Below, in pieces: positions 33,304 through 42,627 of a DNA stretch of 64,000 bases. The number at the start of each line of letters is the position of its first letter. The stretch's first letter is position 1. Position numbers and translations under genes: made by a program. The notes beneath the pieces are model-generated. The model was not told the origin of the DNA. It worked only from the letters and a program-made list of their open reading frames with translations, and ran no database searches. Origin of the DNA: Tateyamaria sp. syn59 (GTDB lineage Bacteria > Pseudomonadota > Alphaproteobacteria > Rhodobacterales > Rhodobacteraceae); the NCBI RefSeq assembly GCF_007995245.1, contig NZ_VCBA01000002.1:434001-498000 (forward strand), given 5' to 3'.

Positions 33304-34311
33304 CTACCCGTCAGACACGCCAGCCTCGGCAAAGGTCGCCATGCCCGAATGACACGCGATCGCGCCCTTGAGTATTCCAATCGCCAAAGCGGCCCCTGAT
33401 CCTTCACCCAGGCGCAAACCCAGTGACAACAGGGGTTCTTTGCCCAAGGCTTCGAGCATCCGTCCATGCGCGCCCTCGGCGCTCTGGTGCCCCGCCACCA
33501 CGTGATCGAGAGCACCCTCTTGTGTCTTTTCCAGGCACGCCGCTGCCGCCGTGCAGATGAAGCCATCCATGATCACCGGGATACGCAAGCTGCGCGCCCG
33601 CGCAATGGCACCTGCCATCCCAGCCAGCTCACGCCCACCCATACGCATCAGTACGTCAAGCCCGTCCGTCGCCGCGCCATGGGCCGCGAGCGCGTCAGCC
33701 ACAACCTGCACCTTCAGCGCCAGCGCATCGCCTTCAACCCCGGTGCCACGCCCTGTCCAGTCGCCCGGATCGCCGCCAAAAAGCCGCGTCGCAATGGCGG
33801 CAGCCGAGGTCGTGTTGCCAATGCCCATCTCGCCCACGACCAGCAGGTCAGCGCTTTCATCCACCGCGTCCCATCCCGCGCGTAACGCAGAAACACACTC
33901 GTCCTCAGTCATCGCCGGACCCTCAGTGAAGTCCGCAGTCGGCGTCTCCAGATCCAGCGGCACCACATCCATCCGCGCGCCAAAGGTCTTGGCAAGCTGG
34001 TTAATCGCCGCCCCACCGTGCTCGAAATTTGCCACCATCTGCACCGTCACTTCCGGCGGAAACGCCGACACACCACGCGCAGCAACACCATGATTTCCCG
34101 CAAAAACAATAACTTGCGGCGCGCCTATGGATGGCCTCGCGTCACTGCGCCAGCCTGCATACCACAGCGCCAGATCCTCAAGCCGACCGAGCGCGCCCGG
34201 CGGTTTGGTCAGCTGCCCGTTGCGATCTGCCGCCCCTGCTGCAGCGTCCCCGTCGGGACCGGGCATGTCGGCCAAAAGCGCGCGCAGCGCATCCAAACTG
34301 TTGAAGCTCAT
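33304..34311 (-). CDS. cobT: Nicotinate-nucleotide-dimethylbenzimidazole phosphoribosyltransferase
   Basis: CobT makes alpha-ribazole phosphate for the lower ligand of cobalamin. The 335-residue enzyme has [20 protein letters not shown] (family signature), [33 protein letters not shown] and [15 protein letters not shown]. The start at 34311 removes a spurious 14-residue extension. It is divergent from cobS with only 72 bases between starts, too short to hold a cobalamin riboswitch. None was seen. Confidence 0.95.
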   Translation of the reverse strand: MSFNSLDALRALLADMPGPDGDAAAGAADRNGQLTKPPGALGRLEDLALWYAGWRSDARPSIGAPQVIVFAGNHGVAARGVSAFPPEVTVQMVANFEHGGAAINQLAKTFGARMDVVPLDLETPTADFTEGPAMTEDECVSALRAGWDAVDESADLLVVGEMGIGNTTSAAAIATRLFGGDPGDWTGRGTGVEGDALALKVQVVADALAAHGAATDGLDVLMRMGGRELAGMAGAIARARSLRIPVIMDGFICTAAAACLEKTQEGALDHVVAGHQSAEGAHGRMLEALGKEPLLSLGLRLGEGSGAALAIGILKGAIACHSGMATFAEAGVSDG

Positions 34312-34383
34312 GGAATGTCGTCCTTGCCTGTTGGTGCACCGGTCTTTACCCAAACGGGACGCACCCGCAAGTCAGGACCGGAC

Positions 34384-35145
34384 ATGCAACAGAATGATTC
34401 CGACATGGGCCGGTTTGGGTACCTCTGGGACATTCCCGCAGCAATTGTACTGCTGACCCGCCTGCCAATGCCGCCGCTGCCCGATCACGCCTTTGCTCAC
34501 GGCGCGCGCGCGGTCTGGGCCTACCCGCTGGTCGGGCTGGTGCTGGGCCTGATCCTGTCCGTGCTGAGTGTCGCGCTGGCCGGGCTCGGTCTTCCGGCGA
34601 TGGCCGTCGGAGGCATCCTGCTGGGCGCGCTCATCATGCTCACCGGGGCCATGCACGAGGATGGGCTTGCGGACACGGCAGACGGGCTTTGGGGCGGTCA
34701 TGCGCGTGAGCGACGGCTGGAGATCATGAAGGACAGCCGCATTGGGGCCTACGGCGTGCTCGCGCTGATCGTGGTGATGGGCCTGCGCTGGATTGGGCTG
34801 GCCGAGGTGGACTGGGCGGGGGTCATTGCCGCGCTGATGTTGAGCCGCGCGGCCATGCCGCCCTTGATGCTGGCCCTGCCCCATGCGCGCAACAGCGGGT
34901 TGTCACATGCGGTGGGGACCGCGCCGCTCGGGACGGTGATCGTGGCGGTTTTGATTGGGGTGGTCGGAGCGATGCTTTTGGTTGGGATCGCGGGGCTCTT
35001 CGCTGCGCTCATCGCGGGTGCTGTGGCACTGGTGGTGGGGCTAATCGCGCGTGCCAAGATTGGCGGGCAGACGGGTGATATTCTGGGGGCGACTTGCGTG
35101 CTGAGCGAGGTGGCTGTGCTGCTGACGCTGGTTGCCATCGCATAA
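34384..35145 (+). CDS. cobS: Adenosylcobinamide-GDP ribazoletransferase
   Basis: CobS, an integral membrane protein, joins adenosylcobinamide-GDP and alpha-ribazole in the last stage of cobalamin synthesis. The 253-residue product has about six or seven helices and the signature HEDGLADTADGLWGGH followed by RLEIMKDSRIGAYGVLALI. ATG at 34384 fits the family; 34405 is an alternative. It is divergent from cobT and ends at a bidirectional terminator shared with carD. Confidence 0.93.
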   Translation: MQQNDSDMGRFGYLWDIPAAIVLLTRLPMPPLPDHAFAHGARAVWAYPLVGLVLGLILSVLSVALAGLGLPAMAVGGILLGALIMLTGAMHEDGLADTADGLWGGHARERRLEIMKDSRIGAYGVLALIVVMGLRWIGLAEVDWAGVIAALMLSRAAMPPLMLALPHARNSGLSHAVGTAPLGTVIVAVLIGVVGAMLLVGIAGLFAALIAGAVALVVGLIARAKIGGQTGDILGATCVLSEVAVLLTLVAIA

Positions 35146-35176
35146 AAAAGAAACGTGTCCCCGCGGGGACACGTTT
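35144..35176. terminator. Bidirectional terminator between cobS and carD
   Basis: AAACGTGTCCC-cgcg-GGGACACGTTT is a long perfect stem. An A6 run on the left gives six T residues for carD on the minus strand; TTTGATTT follows on the plus strand for cobS. Confidence 0.85.
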
Positions 35177-35211
35177 GATTTCAACGACTTACAATTTTCG
35201 TTAACCGGATT

Positions 35212-35724
35212 TTAAGCAGCGATCCGGCTGCTGAGCACCTCGTCCACCTCTTTCGCGGCGGCGATCTCGTCACCACCGGACACGGCAGCCACTTCACGGG
35301 TCAGACGCTCAAGTGCGGCTTCGTAAAGCTGACGCTCGGAATAGCTTTGCTCGCGCTGATCGTCGGTGCGGTGCAGGTCGCGGACAACCTCGGCGATGGC
35401 GATCAGGTCGCCCGAGTTAATCTTTTGCTCGTATTCCTGTGCCCGGCGGGACCACATGGCGCGCTTGACCTTGGCCTTGCCCTTGAGGGTCTTCATGGCC
35501 TGGCTGATCACGTCCGGGCTCGACAGTGCACGCATTCCAATCTCGGTCGCCTTGTTGGTGGGGACACGCAGGGTCATCTTGTCCTTTTCGAAGGTGATGA
35601 CGAACAGTTCCAGCTCGATGCCGGCCACTTCCTGCTTTTCCACGGAGGTAATCTGGCCCACGCCATGGGCGGGGTAGACCACATATTCATTGGGGCGGAA
35701 GTCGAGTTTCTTAGATTTTGTCAT
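35212..35724 (-). CDS. carD: CarD/CdnL family RNA polymerase-binding regulator
   Basis: The 170-residue protein binds the RNA polymerase beta subunit and stabilises promoter open complexes, especially at rRNA promoters. The N-terminal Tudor-like domain (FRPNEYVVYPAHGVGQITSV, then FVITFEKDKMTLRVPTNKA) is followed by an all-alpha DNA-contacting domain with KAKVKRAMWSRRAQEYEQKI and a helical C-terminus. GAGGA lies six bases before the start. A perfect palindrome sits in its promoter region. Confidence 0.95.
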   Translation of the reverse strand: MTKSKKLDFRPNEYVVYPAHGVGQITSVEKQEVAGIELELFVITFEKDKMTLRVPTNKATEIGMRALSSPDVISQAMKTLKGKAKVKRAMWSRRAQEYEQKINSGDLIAIAEVVRDLHRTDDQREQSYSERQLYEAALERLTREVAAVSGGDEIAAAKEVDEVLSSRIAA

Positions 35725-35757
35725 TCCTGATCCTCATAACGACGCAGAACGCCAGCC

Positions 35758-35772
35758 TTTTGACAGTCAAAA
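35758..35772. promoter_or_regulatory. Palindrome in the carD promoter region
   Basis: TTTTGAC-a-GTCAAAA is a perfect 15-base palindrome, 34 bases upstream of the carD start. It may be an operator, and its TTGAC half could serve as a -35 element. The 288-base region 35725-36012 otherwise holds only the carD promoter and the fdxA 3' hairpin. Confidence 0.5.
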
Positions 35773-35913
35773 CCGCATCAGGCGGGGCAGCAATTGCCAC
35801 GTCTTGGTGCGGTTTGTGTCAAATTTTCAATCAGACCGGTCAGCAGTGCGACAGGTCAGGGCAGCATCCATCTGTCTGTTGTCACAAAACCATAGCACAA
35901 AAATGAGGGATTC

Positions 35914-35938
35914 GAAAGTTTACCCAAAGGAAACTTTC
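35914..35938 (-). terminator. Stem-loop after fdxA
   Basis: GAAAGTTT-acccaaagg-AAACTTTC is a perfect eight-pair stem about 75 bases after the fdxA stop. On the minus strand a short run (CATTTTTG) follows some ten bases later, so it may act as a weak terminator. Confidence 0.5.
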
Positions 35939-36012
35939 AGAAACCCCTGATTTTCCAAGCCAATACGTCTCGATATTTCAACGCCGACCCTCGGCAAAAC
36001 CGATTCGAAGGC

Positions 36013-36348
36013 TCAGCCGCCCTCGCCCGGCTTTTCCGAGAAGAGCTCCATCTTGCCCTCTTTGCCGTCCATCTCTTCGGCGGTGGGCAGCGGGTCCTTC
36101 TTGGTGATGATGACCGGCCACATCTCGGAATACTTCCGATTGAACTCGACCCACTTCTCCATATCCGGCTCCGTATCGGGGCGGATGGCGTCGGCGGGGC
36201 ACTCGGGCTCGCACACACCACAGTCGATGCACTCGTCCGGGTGGATCACCAACATGTTCTCCCCCTCATAGAAGCAATCGACCGGACACACTTCGACGCA
36301 GTCGGTGTATTTACAGGCGATGCAGGAGTCGTTGACGATATAGGTCAT
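36013..36348 (-). CDS. fdxA: Seven-iron ferredoxin (FdxA type)
   Basis: The 111-residue electron carrier holds one 3Fe-4S and one 4Fe-4S cluster. Ligands are in [17 protein letters not shown] and [16 protein letters not shown], giving the FdII pattern in which the first motif lacks one Cys. The C-terminal extension ([20 protein letters not shown]) is standard for alphaproteobacterial FdxA. It follows the S4 and SUV3-like genes on the same strand, an order common in the Rhodobacteraceae. Confidence 0.95.
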   Translation of the reverse strand: MTYIVNDSCIACKYTDCVEVCPVDCFYEGENMLVIHPDECIDCGVCEPECPADAIRPDTEPDMEKWVEFNRKYSEMWPVIITKKDPLPTAEEMDGKEGKMELFSEKPGEGG

Positions 36349-36399
36349 AAGGGGTGTCTCATCTGGTCGGGCATAGCTTAGCTAAAGGAGTGGGCGCTA

Positions 36400-36786
36400 T
36401 CATTCAAGATGGCGTGACCGGGAAAGATCAGCTTGCCGTCTGTCTTTCTTGGTCGGACGCCCTTTTCCTTCAAAGCGCGGATTTTCCGAAACGGGCGTTT
36501 CTTTTGGCGGCGGTGGCGGGGACATATCGGTGTAAAGCGCCTGCGCTTCGGGCGCTGGTCCCCGACGATTTCCGATGGCTTTGACCTCGATCACCCGGAC
36601 CACACGACCTTGTGAAAAGGTCAGCACGTCACCGGGGCTGATCGTGGTGGCGCGTTTGGTGACACGCTCACCATTTACGCGCACGTCACCTGCCGCCACC
36701 CGCGTCGCCGCAAGCGACCGCGTCTTGAAGAAGCGCGCAAACCACAGCCACTTGTCGAGCCGCAGTTTACCCGCCTCATCCGACAC
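36400..36786 (-). CDS. S4-domain RNA-binding protein (Hsp15/HslR-like)
   Basis: The 128-residue protein carries one S4 domain (RLDKWLWFARFFKTRSLAAT, then GDVRVNGERVTKRATTISPG) and a basic tail. Hsp15 binds stalled 50S subunits carrying peptidyl-tRNA; the same role is likely here. The GTG start follows the TAA of the helicase gene with no gap, so translation is coupled. The tail (PTKKDRRQADLSRSR) is rich in Arg and Lys. Confidence 0.9.
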   Translation of the reverse strand: MSDEAGKLRLDKWLWFARFFKTRSLAATRVAAGDVRVNGERVTKRATTISPGDVLTFSQGRVVRVIEVKAIGNRRGPAPEAQALYTDMSPPPPPKETPVSENPRFEGKGRPTKKDRRQADLSRSRHLE

Positions 36787-39690
36787 TTACTTGTCGTCCT
36801 TCAACCCCATGAGGGCGGCTGCAAAGGGGTTATCGGGGTCGATCGCCTTTTCCTTCTTCGGCGGTCGGGCCGAGAAGTTCTGCGGCTTGCTGCCCCCATC
36901 GCGGCGCGGGCCCTTGCCCTTGGTTTTACCTTTCGGACCACCCTTGCCACCCTGATTCTGACGCCGGTTGCCGCCCTGATTCTGGCGGCGGTTGCCACCC
37001 TGATTGCGACCCCAGGTGAATGTGTAGAACACTTCGATCTCTGGGCCAGCGGCGGCTTCGTCCGGCGCAGTGCCGGGGTCAATTTCGGTTTCCGAGTTCG
37101 TAGGGATGTCGGCAGGAACCTCGGGTGTCTCCGCCGGTTCCTCGATCACAGGGGCCTGACCCGCATCTGCGATGGCTTCGGTGCCTTCCGGAACATCCGC
37201 TGGTGCGGGTGTTTCGGTCGCGGCTTCTGCCGTTTCCGCGTCGGCCGCATCCATCACGGGCTGATCTGTGGCCTCCGGGGTCGCGTCGGTGGCGACAACT
37301 GCGTCAACAGGTTTGACCTTTTCCCGCTCACCCTTCTCAGCCTTATAGCCCAGCCCCTCCATCAACGTGGCGAACTGTTCAAGCGTCATGCCGGTGATCG
37401 ACAGCATATCGGCCTTGGCCTCGAACCCGCCGCGCGAATCCTCGGCGCGAAGCATGTCGGCGAGCCGTTCCAGCATATCGATGCGGATCGCCCGCTCGCC
37501 CGCGTTGCGGTAGCCCGACATGGTGTCGGTGTCGCGGGGGCCGCCCGTCATCGCAGGTACGGTGACAAGGCCGGGGGGCGGAGATTCGGGGAATTCCGAC
37601 AGCCCTTGAGCCAGCGACCACAGCACCAGTCGCAGGCGCGTCGGCGCGGGCTTCAGCAGAAGCGGCATGAAGATGGTGAACTGGCCAAAGCGGATGCCAT
37701 GCTTGCGCAGCAGCCCGCGTGCATCCTGATCCAGCGCCTTGACGTCGTCGGCGACGGTGGCGCGGGGCAGCACGCCCATGGCTTCGACCATCTGGAAGGC
37801 GAACCCTTTGGCGAGGCCGGTCAGCGCCTCATCCTTCTGCATGGCGATCAGCGGCTCGAACAGCGCTGCAACCTTGCGGTCGATGAAGTGCTGCAGGCGA
37901 CGCTGCACCTTTTGCGCAACCTCGGGGCCTGCAACATCATCGACGAACACCTCAACCTGCGGCTTCAGCGCGTCCTGTCCAGCGACCAGCTTGCCCACGG
38001 CCGAGCTGCCCCACATGAGGCCACCCTGTTCGGTGAAATCCAGCTCGGTATCGGGCGCGTTGTAGAACCGGTCGGCCCGCAGGTGGAAATGGGGGGCCAG
38101 CGCCTGCAGCGCTGCGGTCTTGATCGTCTTGGCTTCGGCCGCGCCCGCCCCCTTGTCCTGGGAAAACCGGAACCCGTCCAACTTGCCGACGAACTCGCCC
38201 TCGACAGTCACTTCACCTGCGTCGTTTACTTCGGCCACCATGGCCTCCTTCTGGCCTAGCCGGCGCAAGAGCACGCTCGTGCGCCGGTCTACAAATCTTT
38301 GCGTCAGTTTCGCGTGGAGCGCGTCTGACAAGCGGTCTTCTACATGGCGGGTTTCGTCCCGCCAATGACTTTCATCATCTACCCACCCTTTGCGCTGCGC
38401 GACATAGGTCCATGTGCGAATAAACGCCAATCGCTTGGAAATGGCGTCGATGTCACCGTCAGAGCGGTCGATGCGCTTGATCTGGCGGGCCATCCAGTCG
38501 CCCGGGATCGCGCCGCGTTCGTGCAGGTAGCGGAAGATAACATCCAGCAGGGCGGAATGTTCCTGATGCGAGATGCCGCGGAAGTCAGGGACGCGGCAGA
38601 CGTCCCAGAGCAGGCGGACCGACTTGGCATCGGTGCAACGGGCGATGATTTCGGCGGACTCGGAGAGGGATTTGAGCGCTTGCAGGTCGTCGGCCTCGCG
38701 GGCTTTGACCAGCACCTCGTGGTCTGAGGGCGCCTCCAAGCTGCGGATCAGCGCGTCGATGGTGCCGAATTGCAGCGCATGATTGCGCCATTGCAGCTTT
38801 TGCAAGGGCGTGAACCGGTGGTCCATGATGGCCTGCGCGACGCCATCATCGAGCGGGCGGGCATCTCCCGTGACGCCAAAGGTGCCGTCCTTTTGCCCAC
38901 GCCCTGCGCGTCCCGCGATCTGCGCCAGTTCGTTGGGCGCGAGCGGGCGCATCCGCCGTCCGTCAAACTTTGTTAGTGAGGAAAAGGCCACGTGGTCGAT
39001 GTCGAGGTTCAGTCCCATCCCGATGGCATCGGTGGCGACGAGGAAATCGACCTCGCCATTCTGGTACATATCCACCTGCGCATTCCGAGTCCGGGGGCTG
39101 AGCGCGCCCATGACCACGGCCGCGCCGCCCTTCTGGCGGCGGATCAATTCGGCAATCGCATAGACATTATCAACCGAGAAGCCGACGATGGCAGAGCGGG
39201 GGCGCATTCGGCTGATCTTTTTCTGCCCCGAATACACGAGCTGCGACATCCGTTCGCGCCGCAGGAATTGGGCCTGCGGTACAAGCGCGGAAATAGGCCC
39301 GCGCATGGTGTCGGACCCAAGAAACAGCGTTTCATGCAGGCCACGGGCGCGCAGCAAGCGGTCGGTGAAGACGTGGCCGCGTTCGGGGTCGGCACACAGC
39401 TGGATCTCGTCCACGGCGAGGAAGTCGCAGCCCATGCCATCGGGCATCGCCTCGACCGTGCAAACCCAGTATTGCGTGCGGGGCGGGACGATGCGCTCTT
39501 CGCCCGTGACCAGCGCCACAACGGACGGACCGCGCAGGGCAACGATCCGATCATAAACCTCCCGCGCCAGCAGGCGCAGCGGCAGGCCCATCACGCCCGT
39601 GCGATGGCCCAGCATCCGTTCGATGGCATAGGTGGTTTTGCCTGTGTTGGTAGGGCCGAGAACGGCCACCACCCGCGCGTCGCCCGACAT
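36787..39690 (-). CDS. SUV3-like superfamily 2 RNA/DNA helicase
   Basis: The 967-residue protein resembles mitochondrial SUV3, the helicase of the RNA degradosome. Motif I is LGPTNTGKTTYAIERM, motif II is VDEIQ, and the helicase C domain has FLVATDAIGMGLNLDIDHVAF and QIAGRAGRGQKDG. The middle part holds the SUV3-type helical and OB-like regions. The last 180 residues are an acidic Ala/Glu/Pro linker and a tail with NQGGNRRQ repeats and basic runs, suited to RNA binding. It is translationally coupled to an S4 protein, which strengthens an RNA-related role. Partner nucleases are not nearby. Confidence 0.92.
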   Translation of the reverse strand: MSGDARVVAVLGPTNTGKTTYAIERMLGHRTGVMGLPLRLLAREVYDRIVALRGPSVVALVTGEERIVPPRTQYWVCTVEAMPDGMGCDFLAVDEIQLCADPERGHVFTDRLLRARGLHETLFLGSDTMRGPISALVPQAQFLRRERMSQLVYSGQKKISRMRPRSAIVGFSVDNVYAIAELIRRQKGGAAVVMGALSPRTRNAQVDMYQNGEVDFLVATDAIGMGLNLDIDHVAFSSLTKFDGRRMRPLAPNELAQIAGRAGRGQKDGTFGVTGDARPLDDGVAQAIMDHRFTPLQKLQWRNHALQFGTIDALIRSLEAPSDHEVLVKAREADDLQALKSLSESAEIIARCTDAKSVRLLWDVCRVPDFRGISHQEHSALLDVIFRYLHERGAIPGDWMARQIKRIDRSDGDIDAISKRLAFIRTWTYVAQRKGWVDDESHWRDETRHVEDRLSDALHAKLTQRFVDRRTSVLLRRLGQKEAMVAEVNDAGEVTVEGEFVGKLDGFRFSQDKGAGAAEAKTIKTAALQALAPHFHLRADRFYNAPDTELDFTEQGGLMWGSSAVGKLVAGQDALKPQVEVFVDDVAGPEVAQKVQRRLQHFIDRKVAALFEPLIAMQKDEALTGLAKGFAFQMVEAMGVLPRATVADDVKALDQDARGLLRKHGIRFGQFTIFMPLLLKPAPTRLRLVLWSLAQGLSEFPESPPPGLVTVPAMTGGPRDTDTMSGYRNAGERAIRIDMLERLADMLRAEDSRGGFEAKADMLSITGMTLEQFATLMEGLGYKAEKGEREKVKPVDAVVATDATPEATDQPVMDAADAETAEAATETPAPADVPEGTEAIADAGQAPVIEEPAETPEVPADIPTNSETEIDPGTAPDEAAAGPEIEVFYTFTWGRNQGGNRRQNQGGNRRQNQGGKGGPKGKTKGKGPRRDGGSKPQNFSARPPKKEKAIDPDNPFAAALMGLKDDK
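36944..37015. repeat. 24-base tandem repeat (three units) inside the SUV3-like gene
   Basis: Units at 36944-36967, 36968-36991 and 36992-37015 share TTGCCRCCCTGATT at their start and encode successive NQGGNRRQ segments in the basic tail. Copy number may vary between strains. Confidence 0.85.
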
Positions 39691-39722
39691 GGGCTGTCCC
39701 CCGGTAACTCGTCAGAGCGTAT

Positions 39723-40280
39723 TTACAGTGTCCGACCGATGCCTTCGGCCTTGAGCCGCTCAAGCGCCTTGGTGGCGTTTTCGTGATGTGGATGCAAGTC
39801 GAGAACGCGGCTGAACGCCTGCTCGGCGCGGACGTTGTCGCCAAACTCCTGGAACATGACACCAAGGCCGAACATGGCGTTGTAGTTGTCGGGGTTGAGT
39901 GTCAGCGCCTTTTCCAGATCACTCAGGGCGGGACCGTAGAGGTCCTTCATGTAGAAGGCAGTCGCACGGACATGCCAGCCTTCGGCAAAGTCCGGGGCGT
40001 GGTCGATCAGCGCGGTCAGATGCTCGATCGCGACATCGGGGTCTTCTTCCTCAAGCGCGGCGCGGCCCCGGCGCAGGAGCATATCAAGCGCAGTTGAGCC
40101 GGATTGCGACCACTCGCGCTCAATCTCGCGCGTCAGGCGTGTCGCCTCTGCCGGTTCGGCGCTTTGCAGCGCCTCCAGCATCTCGTCAACCGATGATTGC
40201 GCGATGGCGGGTAAGGAATTCCCTACTGTCAGTAAAAGTGCCGTGACGACAGGGTAGAGTTTGCGTGTGCGTGTGCCCAT
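39723..40280 (-). CDS. Exported tetratricopeptide-repeat protein
   Basis: The 185-residue product has a signal peptide (RKLYPVVTALLLTVGNSLPAIA). About three TPR units follow: AIEHLTALIDHAPDFAEGWH, ALSDLEKALTLNPDNYNAMF and AEQAFSRVLDLHPHHENATK. The start at 40280 was chosen because it begins directly with the signal peptide; the open frame extends 50 residues upstream without support. It should act as a periplasmic scaffold protein; its partners are unknown. It precedes the SUV3-like gene by 32 bases. Confidence 0.88.
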   Translation of the reverse strand: MGTRTRKLYPVVTALLLTVGNSLPAIAQSSVDEMLEALQSAEPAEATRLTREIEREWSQSGSTALDMLLRRGRAALEEEDPDVAIEHLTALIDHAPDFAEGWHVRATAFYMKDLYGPALSDLEKALTLNPDNYNAMFGLGVMFQEFGDNVRAEQAFSRVLDLHPHHENATKALERLKAEGIGRTL

Positions 40281-40354
40281 AACGGGGAATGTAACAGGCC
40301 GAACCGCGAAATCCAGAGACCGCATCCGGCCACAGACCGAAAAGGGCATCAAAG

Positions 40355-40645
40355 ATGAGTGACACAGTGACCGAAGCCGTCGTCGTGCTGAACGAAAAGC
40401 TGTCGGGCGCCGATTTCGACGGCACCGCAAAATTCGACATCGAAGGCGAAGGCGCGATCATGATGGACGCCAGCGGGGCGCGCGCGGGTGATGAGGCCGC
40501 AGATGTGACCCTGTCTGCCGATGCCGACACATTCCGTTCGATCCTCGAAGGCGACACGAACCCCACATCCGCTTTCATGACCGGCAAGCTCAAGGTCGAT
40601 GGCGACATGGGTATGGCGATGAAACTGGCCTCTGTCCTGGCCTAA
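40355..40645 (+). CDS. SCP2 sterol-carrier domain protein
   Basis: The 96-residue single-domain protein resembles sterol carrier protein 2: AVVVLNEKLSGADFDGTAKFDIEGEGAIMMD, DVTLSADADTFRSILEGD and the ligand-tunnel end FMTGKLKVDGDMGMAMKLASVLA. It probably binds a lipid or acyl group. AAAGGGC precedes the start. The TAA overlaps the ATG of the downstream hydrolase by one base, so the two are coupled. Confidence 0.93.
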   Translation: MSDTVTEAVVVLNEKLSGADFDGTAKFDIEGEGAIMMDASGARAGDEAADVTLSADADTFRSILEGDTNPTSAFMTGKLKVDGDMGMAMKLASVLA

Positions 40646-41586
40646 TGACGCTCGATACCGCGCCCCTTTTCACGGATGTACACCCCGCCCCACTGACCGG
40701 CGTCGCCTATTGGACGACGGCCGCGGACGGGGTGCGCATTCGCGTGGGGTGCTGGCAGCCCGATCCGGCCAAGGGAACGGTTCTGATGTTCCCGGGCCGC
40801 ACGGAGTACATCGAGAAATACGCCCCGTCCGCCGCTGCACTGGCCGAGCGTGGTTTTGCCACCTTGGCAGTGGACTGGCGCGGACAGGGACTGGCCGACA
40901 GGCTGCATGAAGATCGTCGCCTCGGCCATGTCAGCCAGTTTCCGGACTACCAGCACGATGTGGCGGCTGTGCTTGATGCGGCCCGAACACTGGGCCTGCC
41001 GGAACCCTATTTCATGCTGGGCCACTCCATGGGTGGCTGCATCGGGTTGCGCGCGCTTTACGAGGGGCTGCCGGTGAATGCTGCTGGATTTACCGGACCG
41101 ATGTGGGGCATCCGCATCTCGCCTCATCTGCGCCCCGTCGCCTGGGCGCTCGGGCACATGATGCCCGTGATCGGCCAGGGTCACCGCCTGCCCCCCGGCA
41201 CGATCATCGACAGCTATATCCTGACTGCGGATTTCGACGACAACCTGCTGACGACGGATGTCGAGATGTTCGACATGATGCGCGACCAGCTGACCGCGCA
41301 TCCCGAACTGGCATTGGGCGGTCCCAGCTTTGTCTGGCTGCGCGAGGCGTTGCAGGAGACGCTGGCCCTGTCCCGGATGCCCGCGCCCAACCTGCCCTGC
41401 GACACCTTCGTGGGCACCAATGAGCGTATTGTCCACGTGGGTCGCATCCACCAGCGCATGGACGGCTGGGAAGACGGCAATCTGCACCTGATCCAGAACG
41501 GCGAACACGAGGTGCTGATGGAAGATGCACGGACCCGCGCGGGCATTTTTGACACGCTCGCCCATCGCTTCGCCGACGCCGTCTGA
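40645..41586 (+). CDS. Alpha/beta hydrolase, lysophospholipase (PldB-like)
   Basis: The 313-residue serine hydrolase has its nucleophile in MLGHSMGGCIGL (Ser128). The oxyanion region is MFPGRTEYIEKY, which matches the monoacylglycerol-lipase/PldB branch. DWRGQGLADR is the cap start. The acid and His are probably in the ADFDDN region and the late IQNGEHEVLMED. It likely cleaves lysophospholipids or monoacylglycerols, in keeping with the coupled SCP2 protein. Confidence 0.88.
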   Translation: MTLDTAPLFTDVHPAPLTGVAYWTTAADGVRIRVGCWQPDPAKGTVLMFPGRTEYIEKYAPSAAALAERGFATLAVDWRGQGLADRLHEDRRLGHVSQFPDYQHDVAAVLDAARTLGLPEPYFMLGHSMGGCIGLRALYEGLPVNAAGFTGPMWGIRISPHLRPVAWALGHMMPVIGQGHRLPPGTIIDSYILTADFDDNLLTTDVEMFDMMRDQLTAHPELALGGPSFVWLREALQETLALSRMPAPNLPCDTFVGTNERIVHVGRIHQRMDGWEDGNLHLIQNGEHEVLMEDARTRAGIFDTLAHRFADAV

Positions 41587-41625
41587 AGACTGGTCTGACT
41601 GCGGTGACATGCTAGGTTTGCGTCC

Positions 41626-42627
41626 ATGAGCGCGCTGACCTTCACCCCAGCAGGGATCTATTGCCCGGCTGGCGATTTCTACATCGACCCGTGGAAGCCG
41701 GTGGACCGGGCCCTGATCACGCACGGCCATGCGGATCATGCGCGCTGGGGGATGGGATCGTATCTGGCGACGGATGTCGCGGCGCCGGTGATGCGCCACC
41801 GGCTCGGCGATGTGTCCATCGACACCGTGGGCTATGGCGAGACGCTCAGCATTGGCGCCGCCACTGTATCCTTTCATCCCGCAGGCCACGTACCCGGCTC
41901 CGCCCAGATCAGGGTCGAAGTCGCGGGCGAAGTCTGGGTCGCATCCGGTGACTACAAGGTGGTCGATGACGGGCTATCGACGCCTTTCGAGCCGGTCAAA
42001 TGCCACCATTTCATCACCGAAAGCACCTTTGGCTTGCCCGTGTTCCGCTGGCAGGACCAGTCGGTGATCGCAGATCAGATCAACGACTGGTGGGCGGGGT
42101 GCAAAGCGGCGGGCAAGACTGCCTTTCTCGGCTGCTACGCGCTCGGCAAAGCGCAACGGCTCATGTCGATGCTGAACCCCGAGATCGGCCCGATCCTGAC
42201 CCACACGGCCATTGAGAACACCAACGCCGTGATGCGGGCGCAGGGCATCGCGCTGCCCGATACGGTCCAAGCCGGGGCGGAGTTCGACCACAAGGCGCAT
42301 CCCGGTGGCCTCGTGCTGGCACCACCCTCGGCACTTGGCTCGGCCTGGGCGCGCAGGTTCGGCGCGCAGGAAAACGCCTTCGCCTCCGGCTGGATGGCCC
42401 TGCGCGGTATCCGGCGGCGGCGCGCAGGCGACCGCGGCTTTGTCATCTCCGACCACGCGGACTGGTCGGGCCTGCTGTCTGCGATCAAGGAAACAAAAGC
42501 CGAAAACATATATGTCACACACGGTTACACCGAAATCTTCACCCGCTACCTGAATGACCAAGGCTGGAACGCGCAAGTCCTGCAAACCGAATTCGGCGGC
42601 GAAGATGCCGAGGATGAAGCCGCATGA
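41626..42627 (+). CDS. Ligase-associated DNA exonuclease (metallo-beta-lactamase/beta-CASP fold)
   Basis: The 333-residue protein has the metal motif ITHGHADHARWG and further ligands in FHPAGHVPGSAQI, ASGDY and ISDHADWSGLL. This is the family found with bacterial ATP-dependent DNA ligases (TIGR04122 type), predicted to trim DNA ends. The stop overlaps the ligase start by four bases (ATGA), so the two are made together. Confidence 0.93.
   Translation: MSALTFTPAGIYCPAGDFYIDPWKPVDRALITHGHADHARWGMGSYLATDVAAPVMRHRLGDVSIDTVGYGETLSIGAATVSFHPAGHVPGSAQIRVEVAGEVWVASGDYKVVDDGLSTPFEPVKCHHFITESTFGLPVFRWQDQSVIADQINDWWAGCKAAGKTAFLGCYALGKAQRLMSMLNPEIGPILTHTAIENTNAVMRAQGIALPDTVQAGAEFDHKAHPGGLVLAPPSALGSAWARRFGAQENAFASGWMALRGIRRRRAGDRGFVISDHADWSGLLSAIKETKAENIYVTHGYTEIFTRYLNDQGWNAQVLQTEFGGEDAEDEAA

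Noticed and set aside
34312-34383. Cobalamin riboswitch between cobT and cobS
   Set aside because: The 72-base gap is too short and lacks the B12-box sequence.
35201-35215. TTAA-N7-TTAA, a full CtrA-type box
   Set aside because: It overlaps the carD stop codon between convergent genes, so no promoter is expected there.
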